Shown: positions 23,107 to 33,838, numbered from the stretch's first letter. The stretch is DNA of 64,000 bases from JBCBSZ01 sp039818945 (GCA_039818945.1 JBCBSZ010000019.1:1-64000), one strand, 5' to 3'. The notes: generated by a model from the letters alone, not told the origin. A program made the numbers and translations.

Positions 23107-24216
23107 GTGGCGCTGGTGAGGGTCGAGGCCGCGGAGCTGCACCGAGTACGCCTGCCCCTGCACCGGCCGCTGCGGTCGGCGCACGGGGTCGAGCACGAGC
23201 GACGGGTGCTGCTGTTGCGGCTGCGCACCGACGTCGGCGACGGGTGGGGGGAGTGCTCGGCGCTGGCGGCACCGACCTACCTCGCCGACCACCTCGACGG
23301 CGAGCAGCACCTCCTCGCCACGCAGCTCCTCCCGCGGTTGCTGACGGTCGACGACGTGGAGGTCGAGTCGCTCGACCACGTCCTCGGGCTGGTCGGGCAC
23401 CCGACCTCGCGAGCCGCCGTCGTCGCTGCGTTGCTCGACGCCCGCCTGCGCGCCGCCGGCCGGTCGCTCGCCGATCAGCTCGGCGTCGAGGCCACCGCCG
23501 TCCCGGTCGGCGTGGTCATCGGCATCGACGACGTCGAGGCCGTGGTGGCCCGGGCGGTGACCGCGGCGGAGTCCGGCGTCGGGCGGATCAAGGTGAAGAT
23601 CCGGCCCGGCCACGATCTCGAGCCGCTCCAGGCAGTCAGAGAAGCGGTCGGCGAGGACGTCGAGCTGCACGCCGACGCGAACGGTGCCTACCTCCCCGAC
23701 GACCTCGGGCTCCTCCAGCTGCTCGACGGGCTCGGGCTCGGGCTCATCGAGCAGCCCTACCCGGCCGACCGTCTGGTCGACTCGGCGACGCTGCAGCGCG
23801 AGCTGGTCACCCCGATCTCCCTCGACGAGGCGATCGACTCCCCGGCCCGCGCCGTCGACGCCCTGGAGCTCGGCGCCTGCCGGTCGGTCTCGTGCAAGGC
23901 GCCTCGGCTCGGGGGCATCGACCGGGCGGTCGCAGTCCACGACGTCTGCCTCGACCGCGGCGCCGGTGCGTGGGCCGGCGGCATGTACGAGTCCGGCGTC
24001 GGCCGCCACGTCGTGCTCGCGCTCGCCGGCCTGCCCGGCATGACCGAGATCGGCGACGTCGGCCCGACATCGAGCTACCTGGCGGCCGACGTCGTCGAAC
24101 AGCAGGACGTCGACGAGGGGACGGTTCGGGTGCACGACGCGCCCGGCATCTCGCCCGTCCCCGACCCGGTCCAGCTCGACGAGCTCGGCGAGGCCGTGAC
24201 TGAGTTCACTAGATGA
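23107..24216 (+). CDS. Enolase-superfamily protein, OSBS/MLE-like
   Basis: A 369-aa protein of the muconate-lactonizing subgroup. The catalytic set is visible: IKVKIRPG (KxK base), HADANGAY (first metal Asp), LIEQPY (Glu), SLDEAIDS (Asp-Glu) and SVSCKAPRLGGI (second base Lys). The ending GGMYESGVGRHVVLALAGLPG matches o-succinylbenzoate synthase/N-acylamino acid racemase. It may be MenC of menaquinone synthesis, but no other men gene is present, so racemase or another cycloisomerase is possible. GTG 23107 fits the homologous N-terminus; GTG 23116 is an alternative. Confidence 0.82.
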   Translation: MALVRVEAAELHRVRLPLHRPLRSAHGVEHERRVLLLRLRTDVGDGWGECSALAAPTYLADHLDGEQHLLATQLLPRLLTVDDVEVESLDHVLGLVGHPTSRAAVVAALLDARLRAAGRSLADQLGVEATAVPVGVVIGIDDVEAVVARAVTAAESGVGRIKVKIRPGHDLEPLQAVREAVGEDVELHADANGAYLPDDLGLLQLLDGLGLGLIEQPYPADRLVDSATLQRELVTPISLDEAIDSPARAVDALELGACRSVSCKAPRLGGIDRAVAVHDVCLDRGAGAWAGGMYESGVGRHVVLALAGLPGMTEIGDVGPTSSYLAADVVEQQDVDEGTVRVHDAPGISPVPDPVQLDELGEAVTEFTR

Positions 24217-24219
24217 ACT
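24203..24219. promoter_or_regulatory. Perfect dyad operator before the molybdo-oxidoreductase operon
   Basis: AGTTCA-CTAGA-TGAACT, six-base arms with a 5-bp centre, overlapping the upstream gene's TGA and ending at the first base of the -10 box. The position suits a repressor; the HxlR protein at the end of the operon is the obvious candidate. Confidence 0.6.
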
Positions 24220-24224
24220 AACCT
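24219..24224 (+). promoter_or_regulatory. -10 box of the molybdo-oxidoreductase operon
   Basis: TAACCT followed by 7 nt and the ATG at 24232. The T at 24219 is shared with the upstream dyad. Confidence 0.6.
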
Positions 24225-24231
24225 CGCCGCC

Positions 24232-26465
<2,234 letters not shown>

Positions 26466-26469
<4 letters not shown>

Positions 26470-26936
26470 GGAGGACGAGGTTCGACGACTGGCCCTGCCC
26501 GATCGCCCGGACCACCGACCTGCTCGGCGACTGGTGGACGCCGCTCGTGCTGCGGCAGGCCTTCTTCGGTCAGCGACGGTTCGACGAGATCCAGGAGGCG
26601 ATCGGCATCCCGCGGGCGGTGCTCACCGACCGGCTGGGGCGGCTCGTCTCCGAGGGCGTGCTCGACAAGCGGGCCTACCAGGAGCGGCCCGTGCGCTACG
26701 AGTACCGGCTCACCGATCAGGGGCGAGATCTCTGGGGTGTCCTCGCCGCGATGTGGCGCTTCGGTGAGGACTGGCGCTTCGCCGACGACCCGGAGGAGAA
26801 CATCCTGGAGCTGGTCGATCGCGACACCGGCCGGCGGATCGAGCCGATGGTGGTCGATGCCGAGACCGGCGAACCGCTCGACGTGCGCCGGGTCCGGGTG
26901 CGCGTGCGGGGCGGGGGAGAAGGCGCCGGCCGGTAG
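26466..26936 (+). CDS. HxlR-family transcriptional regulator
   Basis: A 156-aa winged-helix regulator. The family motif CPIARTTDLLGDWWTPLVLR carries the conserved Cys11; the recognition region is RRFDEIQEAIGIPRAVLTDRL and the wing ends RYEYRLTDQGRDLW (each quoted in part). HxlR proteins often sense electrophiles or redox state through the conserved Cys. The GTG overlaps the oxidoreductase stop, and the perfect dyad at 24203-24219 is a plausible binding site, giving autoregulation. Confidence 0.9.
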
Positions 26937-26964
26937 GGCGGTGGGCTCCCCACCGGCCGGCTGG

Positions 26965-26994
26965 CGTCGCGCCTGAGGTGGGCTCAGCGCGACG
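26965..26994. terminator. Hairpin after HxlR
   Basis: CGTCGCGCCTGAG (26965-26977) pairs with CTCAGCGCGACG (26983-26994) with one bulged C and a 5-nt loop. It lies 29 bp past the HxlR stop, between convergent genes. Confidence 0.7.
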
Positions 26995-27053
26995 CGTCCT
27001 GAGACCGGACTGACCATAAGACCATCGAGGGGTCCGACTCAACTCCGGATTCT

Positions 27054-27066
27054 GTAGTGATACTAC
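27054..27066. other. 13-bp palindrome over the rhomboid stop codon
   Basis: GTAGT-GAT-ACTAC; the right arm includes the rhomboid stop (CTA at 27063-27065 on the + strand). It is in unusually AT-rich DNA for this window. It could be part of a terminator or a protein-binding site; neither is proven. Confidence 0.45.
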
Positions 27067-27926
27067 AACGCCGCGACCTGGAGAGCACCGAGGAAGACGG
27101 CCACGGTCAACGCGGCCGACACGACGACGGCGGGCATCGGTTGCCGTTCGGCGCGGGGGTGCAGGAGCAGGTAGCCCACGATCCCGCCCGCGACCAGTCC
27201 GCCGAGGTGGCCACCGATCGAGATGCCCGGGATCGCGAAGGTGATCAGCAGGTTGATGACGAGCAGGCCGCCGATGCCGTTGGCGAACGGGTCGGCGCCG
27301 CGGGCCCGCATGCCCATGAACGCCGCGCCCATCAGCCCGTAGATGGCACCCGAGGCCCCGCGGGCGAGCGCATCGGGCTCGAGGAGCATCGCCCCGAACG
27401 CGCCGCCGACGAGTCCGGCGGTGTAGAGGAGCGCGAACCGGCTGCTCCCGAGGGCGGGTTCGATCATCCGCCCGAGGAACCACAGGACGACCATGTTGAG
27501 GCCGAGGTGGAGCAGCCCGATGTGCAGGAAGCCGCTAGTGAAGATGCGGTACCACTCGCCGTCCTCGGCGATGAAGCGGGCGAACAGGCCGTAGTCGATC
27601 GCGAAGCGGCCTCGCCCGGCGAGGTCGCCGTCGACCGCTGCGGCCAGGAGGAACACGGCGACGTTGATGCCGATGAGCCCCTTCGTGACCCACAGCGGGT
27701 GACCGGCGAGGACCCGCCGGACGCGCCGCGCCTCGGCCCTCGGTGGTGCGGCGTCGCGCACGCACTGGAAGCAGTGCGCGCCCACGCTCGCCTGGCGCAG
27801 GCACTCCGAGCACGCCGGCCGACCGCACCGGGTGCAGTGGCGGCCGGTCTCGCGGTCACGGTGATAGAAGCACGTCTCGACCCGGGTCCCGGCGGGTTCG
27901 CTCGCGGTGGGGTCGTCGACGCTCAT
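27063..27926 (-). CDS. Rhomboid-family intramembrane serine protease with zinc-finger N-terminus
   Basis: A 287-aa membrane protease. Residues about 19-55 hold a B-box-like zinc finger (CFYHRDRETGRHCTRCGRPAC and CLRQASVGAHCFQC, given in parts). Then come six or seven helices with the catalytic Ser192 in GASGAIYG and His240 in GGHLGG, plus the HxxxH-like HIGLLHLGLN loop (about 135-144). Rhomboids cleave within or beside transmembrane helices of other proteins. The ATG at 27926 is chosen because it starts the zinc-finger domain. It diverges from the SCO1 gene across 121 bp. Confidence 0.9.
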   Translation of the reverse strand: MSVDDPTASEPAGTRVETCFYHRDRETGRHCTRCGRPACSECLRQASVGAHCFQCVRDAAPPRAEARRVRRVLAGHPLWVTKGLIGINVAVFLLAAAVDGDLAGRGRFAIDYGLFARFIAEDGEWYRIFTSGFLHIGLLHLGLNMVVLWFLGRMIEPALGSSRFALLYTAGLVGGAFGAMLLEPDALARGASGAIYGLMGAAFMGMRARGADPFANGIGGLLVINLLITFAIPGISIGGHLGGLVAGGIVGYLLLHPRAERQPMPAVVVSAALTVAVFLGALQVAAL

Positions 27927-28047
27927 ACGGACGTCAACGCTCGGTGGTCGGGTCGCTGTTCCCACACCGGCGGTTCCGTTTGGCGTGTTGGCCGTCGGTT
28001 GGTCATCCTCGGAACTCGTGGAACACCCGTCGACGTTGATCCCCCCG

Positions 28048-28659
28048 GTGGCCATCCGGAGCGCGCTCATCGTCCTCGCCGTCGCCCTCACCGCCTGTGG
28101 CGGCGACGGATCCGACGACGGCCCACTCGGTCTCGCCGGTGTCGAGCTGTCGAACCCGACCGAACGCCCCGAGTTCGTGCTCACCGACACCGGCGGGCAG
28201 CCCTACGCCTTCCACGAGCGGACCGCCGGCGAACTGACGCTCATGTACTTCGGCTACACCGAGTGCCCCGACATCTGCCCGGTCCACCTGGCGCAGCTCT
28301 CCGAGGCCCTCGACCGGCCCGGCATGCCGGACGCGAAGGTCGTGTTCGTCAGCGTCGACCCGGCTCGCGACACCCCCGAGGTGATCCGGTCCTGGCTCGA
28401 CGGCTTCGACGAGGACTTCGTCGGTCTGACCGGCTCGGTCGACGATCTCGTGGCGGCGCAGGAGGCCGCCGGCGTCGTGCCCGCCGACATCGAGGGAGAT
28501 CCCGAAGAAGCGGGCTACCTGGTGGGGCATGCGGGGCAGTTGCTGGCCTACGCTCCGGATGACCGGGGCTACGTCATCTACCCGTTCGGCACCCGACAGT
28601 CCGAGCTGGTGAACGACCTGCCCGTCCTCGCCGAGTTCACCGCGGAGTCCGCAGAATGA
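28048..28659 (+). CDS. SCO1/SenC copper chaperone lipoprotein
   Basis: A 203-aa exported protein. It starts with a lipoprotein signal (lipobox LTAC, Cys17) followed by a thioredoxin-like SCO domain with copper ligands Cys73 and Cys77 (ECPDICPVH) and His161 (YLVGHAGQ). SCO proteins deliver copper to the CuA site of cytochrome c oxidase. The GTG at 28048 is selected because it gives a proper signal peptide; open frame before it lacks one. The ctaG gene overlaps its stop, supporting a role in heme-copper oxidase assembly. Confidence 0.88.
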   Translation: MAIRSALIVLAVALTACGGDGSDDGPLGLAGVELSNPTERPEFVLTDTGGQPYAFHERTAGELTLMYFGYTECPDICPVHLAQLSEALDRPGMPDAKVVFVSVDPARDTPEVIRSWLDGFDEDFVGLTGSVDDLVAAQEAAGVVPADIEGDPEEAGYLVGHAGQLLAYAPDDRGYVIYPFGTRQSELVNDLPVLAEFTAESAE

Positions 28660-29516
28660 TCCTCGCCGTCGACGTCAGCTTCTGGTGTGCGCAGATCGCC
28701 GCCCCGTGGAGCTGGGCGCCTCGCCTGTACCCGGGCATCTGGGCCGCCATGGCGATCATCGTCGTGCCCTACCTCGTCGCCCAGCGACGCCGCAGCGCCA
28801 GTGGCAAGCCCAACGACGACCGGCGTCGGCGCACGTCGCTGTTCCTGCTCGGTGCGCTCGTGCTGTGGATGGCGACCGACTGGCCGATCGGCCTCCTCGG
28901 CGCCTCCTACCTGGCCTCGGCCCACATGCTGCAGTACCTCATGTACGGCCTCATTGCCGCACCGCTGATGCTGCTCGGGACGCCCGAGTGGATGGCGCGC
29001 CGACTGCTCTCCCGGCTGCGGGCCTACCAGCTGGCGCTGCGTCTCTCGCGACCGCTGGTGGCGGGCATCGTCTACAACGTCGTGCTGATCGTGACCCACG
29101 CCCCGGTCACCACCGACCTGCTTCGGTCGAACCAGGCCGGATCGTTCCTCATGGACGTCGCCTGGATCCTGTCCGGCTTCGTGCTGTGGCTGCCGATCTG
29201 CTCGCCGCTGCCCGAGCACACCCGCCGGGGCTACGGGGTGAAGATGACCTACCTGTTCCTGGCGGCGAACATCGTCCCGGTCCTGCCGGCGAGCTTCCTC
29301 ACCTTCTCGGACTTCCCGCTGTACGAGATCTACGAGCTCGCCCCGCGGGTGTTCGGCCTCGAGGCGGGCACCGACCAGGCGATGGCCGGGCTGATCATGA
29401 AGGTCGGCTCGATCCCGATCATCTGGGGCACGTTGCTGGCAATGATGATGCGGTGGGCCCGCGAGGAGGGCGTCCCCGGGATGGAGGCCACCACACCGGA
29501 GCACCGTCCGGCCTGA
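28656..29516 (+). CDS. ctaG: Cytochrome c oxidase assembly protein, CtaG (caa3) family
   Basis: A 286-aa polytopic membrane protein with about seven helices. It carries family features such as LASAHMLQYLMYGLIAAPLMLLG (quoted in part), the conserved His/Met-rich helix, and LRSNQAGSFLMDVAW and MTYLFLAANIVPVLPASFL regions. CtaG helps form an active caa3-type oxidase, probably in copper handling. The ATG overlaps the SCO1 stop, so the two are translated together. The oxidase subunits themselves are not in this window. Confidence 0.85.
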   Translation: MILAVDVSFWCAQIAAPWSWAPRLYPGIWAAMAIIVVPYLVAQRRRSASGKPNDDRRRRTSLFLLGALVLWMATDWPIGLLGASYLASAHMLQYLMYGLIAAPLMLLGTPEWMARRLLSRLRAYQLALRLSRPLVAGIVYNVVLIVTHAPVTTDLLRSNQAGSFLMDVAWILSGFVLWLPICSPLPEHTRRGYGVKMTYLFLAANIVPVLPASFLTFSDFPLYEIYELAPRVFGLEAGTDQAMAGLIMKVGSIPIIWGTLLAMMMRWAREEGVPGMEATTPEHRPA

Positions 29517-29531
29517 TCGGCTGCCGGAGAC

Positions 29532-30176
29532 TCAGCCGGCGATGGGGTTCTTGTAGGTGTCGAGGTAGGTGATCTCGGCCACGCGCGGGCGGGCGGCCGC
29601 CTTGAAGTCCGTCCCCAGCGTGTAGGCGACGGGGAGCAGCGCGGCCTGGGTCATGTGGGGCGGGATGCCGAGCAGCTCGGCGGCCTCGGCCTCCTTGCCG
29701 AGGTGCAGCGTCGTGTAGCAGCTGCCGAGCCCCCGACTGCGCAGCGCCAGCTGGAAGCTCCAGATGGCCGGGATGATCGAGCCGAGCAGCCCGGCGGCGT
29801 TCACGCCCTCGTCCTCGACCCGGCCGATGATCAGCGGGATCACCATCACCGGCACCTCGTGGAGCCGCTCGGCGAGGTAGGTCGCGGAGTCCATCACCCG
29901 GCCGGTCTGGGTCTCGGCGTCGACCAGCTTGGCCTGCTCGGCCAGATACCCGCCGCCGGCCTCGTTGTAGAGGTCGGCCAGCGCCCGCTTCTTCTCGGCG
30001 TCGCGCACGACCATCCACCGCCAGCTCTGGCGGTTCGAGCCCGTGGGCGCCTGCACGGCGAGCTGCAGGCACTCGAGCAGCACCTCGTCGGGCACCTCGC
30101 GATCGAAGTCGAGGCGCTTGCGCACCGCACGGGTGGTGCTGAGCAGGGCGTCGGTCTGGGCGAGGTCGAACTCCAT
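29532..30176 (-). CDS. Nitroreductase-family FMN oxidoreductase
   Basis: A 214-aa protein with nitroreductase signatures: TTRAVRKRLDFDREVPDEVL near the N-terminus, the FMN phosphate site QAPTGSNRQSWRWMVV, and GLGSCYTTLHL plus LLGIPPHM near the C-terminus. It would reduce nitro, quinone or flavin substrates with NAD(P)H. It is the second minus-strand gene after the AraC regulator (17-bp gap), so AraC may control both. Confidence 0.87.
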   Translation of the reverse strand: MEFDLAQTDALLSTTRAVRKRLDFDREVPDEVLLECLQLAVQAPTGSNRQSWRWMVVRDAEKKRALADLYNEAGGGYLAEQAKLVDAETQTGRVMDSATYLAERLHEVPVMVIPLIIGRVEDEGVNAAGLLGSIIPAIWSFQLALRSRGLGSCYTTLHLGKEAEAAELLGIPPHMTQAALLPVAYTLGTDFKAAARPRVAEITYLDTYKNPIAG

Positions 30177-30193
30177 CGCCGCAGTCTGGCGGA

Positions 30194-30973
30194 TCAGCCC
30201 GTGGGTCGCCCGTTCGTCGAGCTCGACGCCCGCCGTCGCCGGTACTCGCCGGGGGGCGAGCCGAGGTGGGCCTTGAACATGGCGCCGAAGGCCGCCTGGG
30301 TGGCGTAGCCGAGCTCCTGCGCGATCCGGCCCACGGGTTGTCCGCCGGAGAGCCGCTCGACGGCGTCGAGCAGGCGCTGCCGCGTCCGCCACTGCCCGAT
30401 GCTGAGCCCGGTCTCCGCTCGGAACGACCGCTCGAGCGTGCGGCGGCTCACGCCGACCGAGCGGGCGACGTCGTCGACCGATCGGGCCGTCACCGGGTCG
30501 GCGGCGAGGAGCTCCGCTGCACGACGGGCCGGTTCGTTCGTGGGCTGAGGCAGCCGCAGCGACTCCTCCTCGACGACGTCGAGCTCGGGGAGCAGGAGGT
30601 CGAGCAGGCTCGTCGTGCGCCGCTCGTCGACGGGCAGCGGGGCGCGCTCGACCGCGTGCACGATCAGCTCGCGGGCCAGCGGGCTGACGGCGAGGATCGC
30701 CGGGTGCGGCGGGCGCCGGACGAGCCCGACCGGCAGGTACAGCGTGCGGATCGCCGCCCGATGGACGATGCGGCACCGGTGCTCGACGCCGGCGGGGACC
30801 CAGGCGGCCCGGTCCGCCGGCAGGACCCAGCGCCCGGCCGGGGTGGAGAGCCGGAGCACGCCGGTGCTGGCGTGGACGAGCTGGTCGAAGCGGTCGTTCT
30901 GGGGGAGCCGGACGTCGCCGGACGGATGGGTGACGGCGTACCCCCGGAGCAGGCCGTCGTCGCCGTGTCGCAT
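30194..30973 (-). CDS. AraC-family transcriptional regulator
   Basis: A 259-aa regulator with an N-terminal cupin-like sensing domain (LPADRAAWVPAGVEHRCRI) and a C-terminal double helix-turn-helix: SVDDVARSVGVSRRTLERSF and VGRIAQELGYATQAAFGAMFKAHLG (in part), ending GSPPGEYRRR. I use the ATG at 30973 because a -10 box lies 7 nt upstream; TTG at 30982 is the longer alternative. It probably controls itself, the nitroreductase behind it or the divergent VOC gene. Confidence 0.88.
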   Translation of the reverse strand: MRHGDDGLLRGYAVTHPSGDVRLPQNDRFDQLVHASTGVLRLSTPAGRWVLPADRAAWVPAGVEHRCRIVHRAAIRTLYLPVGLVRRPPHPAILAVSPLARELIVHAVERAPLPVDERRTTSLLDLLLPELDVVEEESLRLPQPTNEPARRAAELLAADPVTARSVDDVARSVGVSRRTLERSFRAETGLSIGQWRTRQRLLDAVERLSGGQPVGRIAQELGYATQAAFGAMFKAHLGSPPGEYRRRRASSSTNGRPTG

Positions 30974-30980
30974 CGTCGAC

Positions 30981-30995
30981 AATCTAGGTCGACCT
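30981..30995 (-). promoter_or_regulatory. -10 box of the AraC gene with an abutting palindrome
   Basis: TAGATT (30981-30986 on the minus strand) lies 7 nt before the ATG. The 10-bp palindrome AGGTCGACCT (30986-30995) touches it on the upstream side and may be an operator. Confidence 0.5.
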
Positions 30996-31035
30996 GTCGA
31001 TATCGCCCCAGGTGGGGATCGGCTGCACTGCTCCC

Positions 31036-31434
31036 ATGAGCGAGGAACGAGCCGCCAGCCCCATCGCCCACTTCGCGGTCAACGCCGACGACGTCGAGCG
31101 GGCGCGACGCTTCTACGAGGCCGTGTTTGGCTGGCGCTTCGAGGCCTGGGGGCCGCCGGACTTCTACCGGATCGACACCGGTGCGACCGATGCCGCGGCG
31201 ATCGGGGGAGCGCTGCAGGCCCGGCGGACGCTGGTCGAGGGTGAGCGGACCGTCGGGTTCGAGTGCACGGTCGCCGTCGACGACGTCGCGGCGGTGTGCC
31301 GGGCCGCCGTCGACGGAGGTGGTCGGGTGCTGATGGAGCCGACCACGATCACCGGCGTCGGCGAGCTGGCGTTCCTCCAGGACCCCGAGGGCAACGCCGT
31401 GGGCGCGATGCGCTACGACGCCGACGCGTCGTGA
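31036..31434 (+). CDS. VOC (glyoxalase/bleomycin resistance) family protein
   Basis: A 132-aa protein of the vicinal-oxygen-chelate fold. Two beta-alpha-beta-beta-beta modules are visible: IAHFAVNADDVERARRFYEAVFGWRF at the start (in part), and FLQDPEGNAVGAMRYD at the end, where Phe/Met replaces the canonical metal Glu. That suggests binding or antibiotic-sequestering function rather than classical glyoxalase activity. It diverges from the AraC gene and is only 3 bp from the convergent LysR stop. Confidence 0.82.
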   Translation: MSEERAASPIAHFAVNADDVERARRFYEAVFGWRFEAWGPPDFYRIDTGATDAAAIGGALQARRTLVEGERTVGFECTVAVDDVAAVCRAAVDGGGRVLMEPTTITGVGELAFLQDPEGNAVGAMRYDADAS

Positions 31435-31437
31435 CGG

Positions 31438-32370
31438 TCATGACCAGATCGTGATGTGGACCGGCGGCCGGAACCGGCTGGGCGGGACCCCGCCGACCGG
31501 GTGCAGCATCGCCTGGAGCGCCGGCGGCGACGCGACGAAGCGGCGCAGGTCGTCGACGGCCTGGGGTCGTCGGTCGCCGGGGTGCGAGGTGATCCACCAC
31601 ATCAGCTCGACCGGGAAGCCGGGCTGATCGAGGACGCGCAGGGTGCCGCGCGACAGCTGGCCGCGAACGAGGTGCTCGACGGCGGGCGCGACCCCCTCCC
31701 CGGCCTCGGCGGCCCGCCACGCCTCCGTGACCGTCGGGAACACCGAGCGGCGGTCGTCGGGGACCTGGAGGTGCTCGACGAGCTGGCGGGCCGGCGCGGC
31801 CTCGTCGGCGGCGTCGGGCCCGAGCAACCAACGCTGGCCGCGCAGGTCGGTGACGTCCGTCGCGGCGACGAGCACGAGCCGGTAGCGGAGCAGCGGGGCT
31901 GCGTCGAGGCCACGCCCGTGCTCACCGGTGAGCTTCGGTCCGATGGCCACGTCGGCCATCCGCTCGTGGAGCAGCGCCGCCATCTCCTCGCGGGTGGCGA
32001 CGCCGATGGACGCCTCGACGTCGCCGCGGGAGGTGAAGGCGTCGAGGAGGTTGGGGGCGATGAGGTCGGCGAAGGTCGGCGCGGCCGTGATGCGGATGCG
32101 CTCGGCCGCGCCGGTCGCGGCGCGGACCGCCTGCTCCGCCTCCTCGCTCAGCGACACCATCTGGGCCGCCAGCGACAGGAGGCGCCGACCGCCGGCGGTC
32201 AGCTCCATCCCGTTGCCCTGGCGCTCGACCAGGGGGTCGTCGAAGTGCTTCCGCAGCGCCGTCAGTGCCTTCGAGACGGCCGGCTCGGTGACCCCGAGCG
32301 CCCGGGCCGCAGCAGAGGCCGACCCGAGCCGGGCGACCAACACGAAGACGCGGAGCTGGTTGAGCGTCAC
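31438..32370 (-). CDS. LysR-family regulator, probable CO dehydrogenase regulator
   Basis: A 310-aa LysR-type protein. The N-terminal winged HTH reads MTLNQLRVFVLVARLGSASAAARALGVTEPAVSKAL (given in pieces: SASAAARALGVTEPAVSKAL), followed by the periplasmic-binding-like effector domain (RIRITAAPTFADLIAPNLL to the C-terminus). It diverges from coxM across 105 bp, the same layout as mycobacterial cutR-cutBCA, where CutR activates CO dehydrogenase expression. An inverted repeat (32389-32414) lies in the shared gap. The effector is unknown. Confidence 0.85.
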   Translation of the reverse strand: MTLNQLRVFVLVARLGSASAAARALGVTEPAVSKALTALRKHFDDPLVERQGNGMELTAGGRRLLSLAAQMVSLSEEAEQAVRAATGAAERIRITAAPTFADLIAPNLLDAFTSRGDVEASIGVATREEMAALLHERMADVAIGPKLTGEHGRGLDAAPLLRYRLVLVAATDVTDLRGQRWLLGPDAADEAAPARQLVEHLQVPDDRRSVFPTVTEAWRAAEAGEGVAPAVEHLVRGQLSRGTLRVLDQPGFPVELMWWITSHPGDRRPQAVDDLRRFVASPPALQAMLHPVGGVPPSRFRPPVHITIWS

Positions 32371-32388
32371 GGGGACATCTTCGCGAAA

Positions 32389-32414
32389 AGGTCATAACCC
32401 TTCGGTGAAGACCT
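32389..32414. promoter_or_regulatory. Inverted repeat in the lysR-coxM gap, putative LysR site
   Basis: AGGTC (32389-32393) and GACCT (32410-32414) frame TCA-N11-TGA, fitting the LysR T-N11-A motif. The 8-bp palindrome TTCGCGAA is at 32380-32387. A TTGACC (32417-32422) just downstream could be the coxM -35 element. Confidence 0.5.
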
Positions 32415-32475
32415 CGTTGACCGCGTCGCTCCCGAGGTGAGACGTTCGTCACACTTGCGACAGGAGGGGGACCAG

Positions 32476-33354
32476 GTGCAGGTACCAGCACCGTTCGGCT
32501 ACGAGCGCGCCACGAGCGTCGACGACGCCATCGCGCTGCTCGAGCGCCACGGCGACGAGGCCCGCATCGTGGCCGGGGGGCACAGCCTCCTGCCCATGAT
32601 GAAGATCCGGCTCGCCCGCCCCGAGACGCTCATCGACATCAACGACCTCGAGCCCCAGCTCTCCTACCTCCGCATCGAGGGTGGCGAGCTGCGGATCGGG
32701 GCCATGACCCGCCACGCCGACCTGCTCGACTCGGCCGTCGCCGCCGAGCACTTCATGCTCTTCCGCGACGCCGAACGGGTCATCGCGGACCCGATCGTCC
32801 GCAACCGCGGCACGATCGGCGGCTCGCTCTGCCAGGCCGACCCGTCCGAGGACCTGTCGGCCGCCTTCGCCGCCGCCAAGGCCTCGGTGGTGATCCGGTC
32901 GTCCTCCGGCGAGCGGGTGGTCCCGGTCGCCGACTTCCACGAGGGCCCGTACCAGACCGTCGTCGGCGACGCCGAGATGCTGACCGAGGTCCGCGTGCCC
33001 ATCCGGCCCGGCGGTGGGAGCGCCTACGAGAAGGTCGAGCGTCGGGTGGGGGACTGGGCGATCGCCGCGTCGGGCGTGTGCGTGTGGCTCGACGGCGAGA
33101 CCGTCGCCGACGTCGGCATCGGGTTGGCCGCCGTCGGCGCCGAGCACTTCCTCGCCGCCGAGGCCGAGGCCTCCCTGCGGGGTGGACCGGCGACGCCGGA
33201 GGCCATCGCCGAGGCGGGTCGCCTGGCGGCCGAGCACAGCGACCCGGTCTCCGACCAGCGCGGGCCGGCGGACTACAAGCGCCATCTCGCGGGCGAGCTG
33301 ACGAAGCGGGCACTGACACGCGCCGTGGCCCGGGCGCGAGGGGAGGAGGCCTGA
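32476..33354 (+). CDS. coxM: CO dehydrogenase medium (FAD) subunit
   Basis: A 292-aa flavin subunit with FAD motifs AGGHSLLP (33-40) and TIGGS (113-117), and the C-terminal flavin domain ending YKRHLAGELTKRAL. It transfers electrons from the iron-sulfur subunit to the membrane acceptor. The GTG at 32476 is set by a perfect AGGAGG Shine-Dalgarno at 32462-32467. It is first in the operon coxM-coxS-coxL, the order found in Oligotropha and Mycobacterium; its stop overlaps coxS by 1 bp (TGATG). Confidence 0.92.
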   Translation: MQVPAPFGYERATSVDDAIALLERHGDEARIVAGGHSLLPMMKIRLARPETLIDINDLEPQLSYLRIEGGELRIGAMTRHADLLDSAVAAEHFMLFRDAERVIADPIVRNRGTIGGSLCQADPSEDLSAAFAAAKASVVIRSSSGERVVPVADFHEGPYQTVVGDAEMLTEVRVPIRPGGGSAYEKVERRVGDWAIAASGVCVWLDGETVADVGIGLAAVGAEHFLAAEAEASLRGGPATPEAIAEAGRLAAEHSDPVSDQRGPADYKRHLAGELTKRALTRAVARARGEEA

Positions 33355-33838
33355 TGGAGATCACCGTCAACGTCAACGGCGAGGACGTGACCGCCGACGT
33401 GGAGCCCCGGATGCTCCTCGTGCACTTCGTGCGCACCGAGGCGAAGCTCACCGGCACGCACTGGGGGTGCGACACCTCGAACTGTGGTGCCTGCGTGCTG
33501 TGGATGGACGACCAGCCGGTCAAGAGCTGCACCGTGCTCGCCGCCATGGCCGACGGCCGCCGCGTACGCACCGTCGAGGACCTCGAGGGGGCCGACGGGC
33601 TCGACCCGGTGCAGCAGGGCTTCATCGAGGAGCACGGGTTGCAGTGCGGCTTCTGCACCCCGGGGATGATGATGACCGCCCGCTGGCTGCTCGACCGCGA
33701 CCCCGACCCCGACGAGGAGACGATCCGGGAGTGCATCTCGGGGCAGCTGTGCCGCTGCACCGGCTACGAGAACATCGTGAGGGCCGTGCGCTGGGCCGCC
33801 GACCACCCGTCGGAGACGAGCGTGGAGGTGAACGTCTG

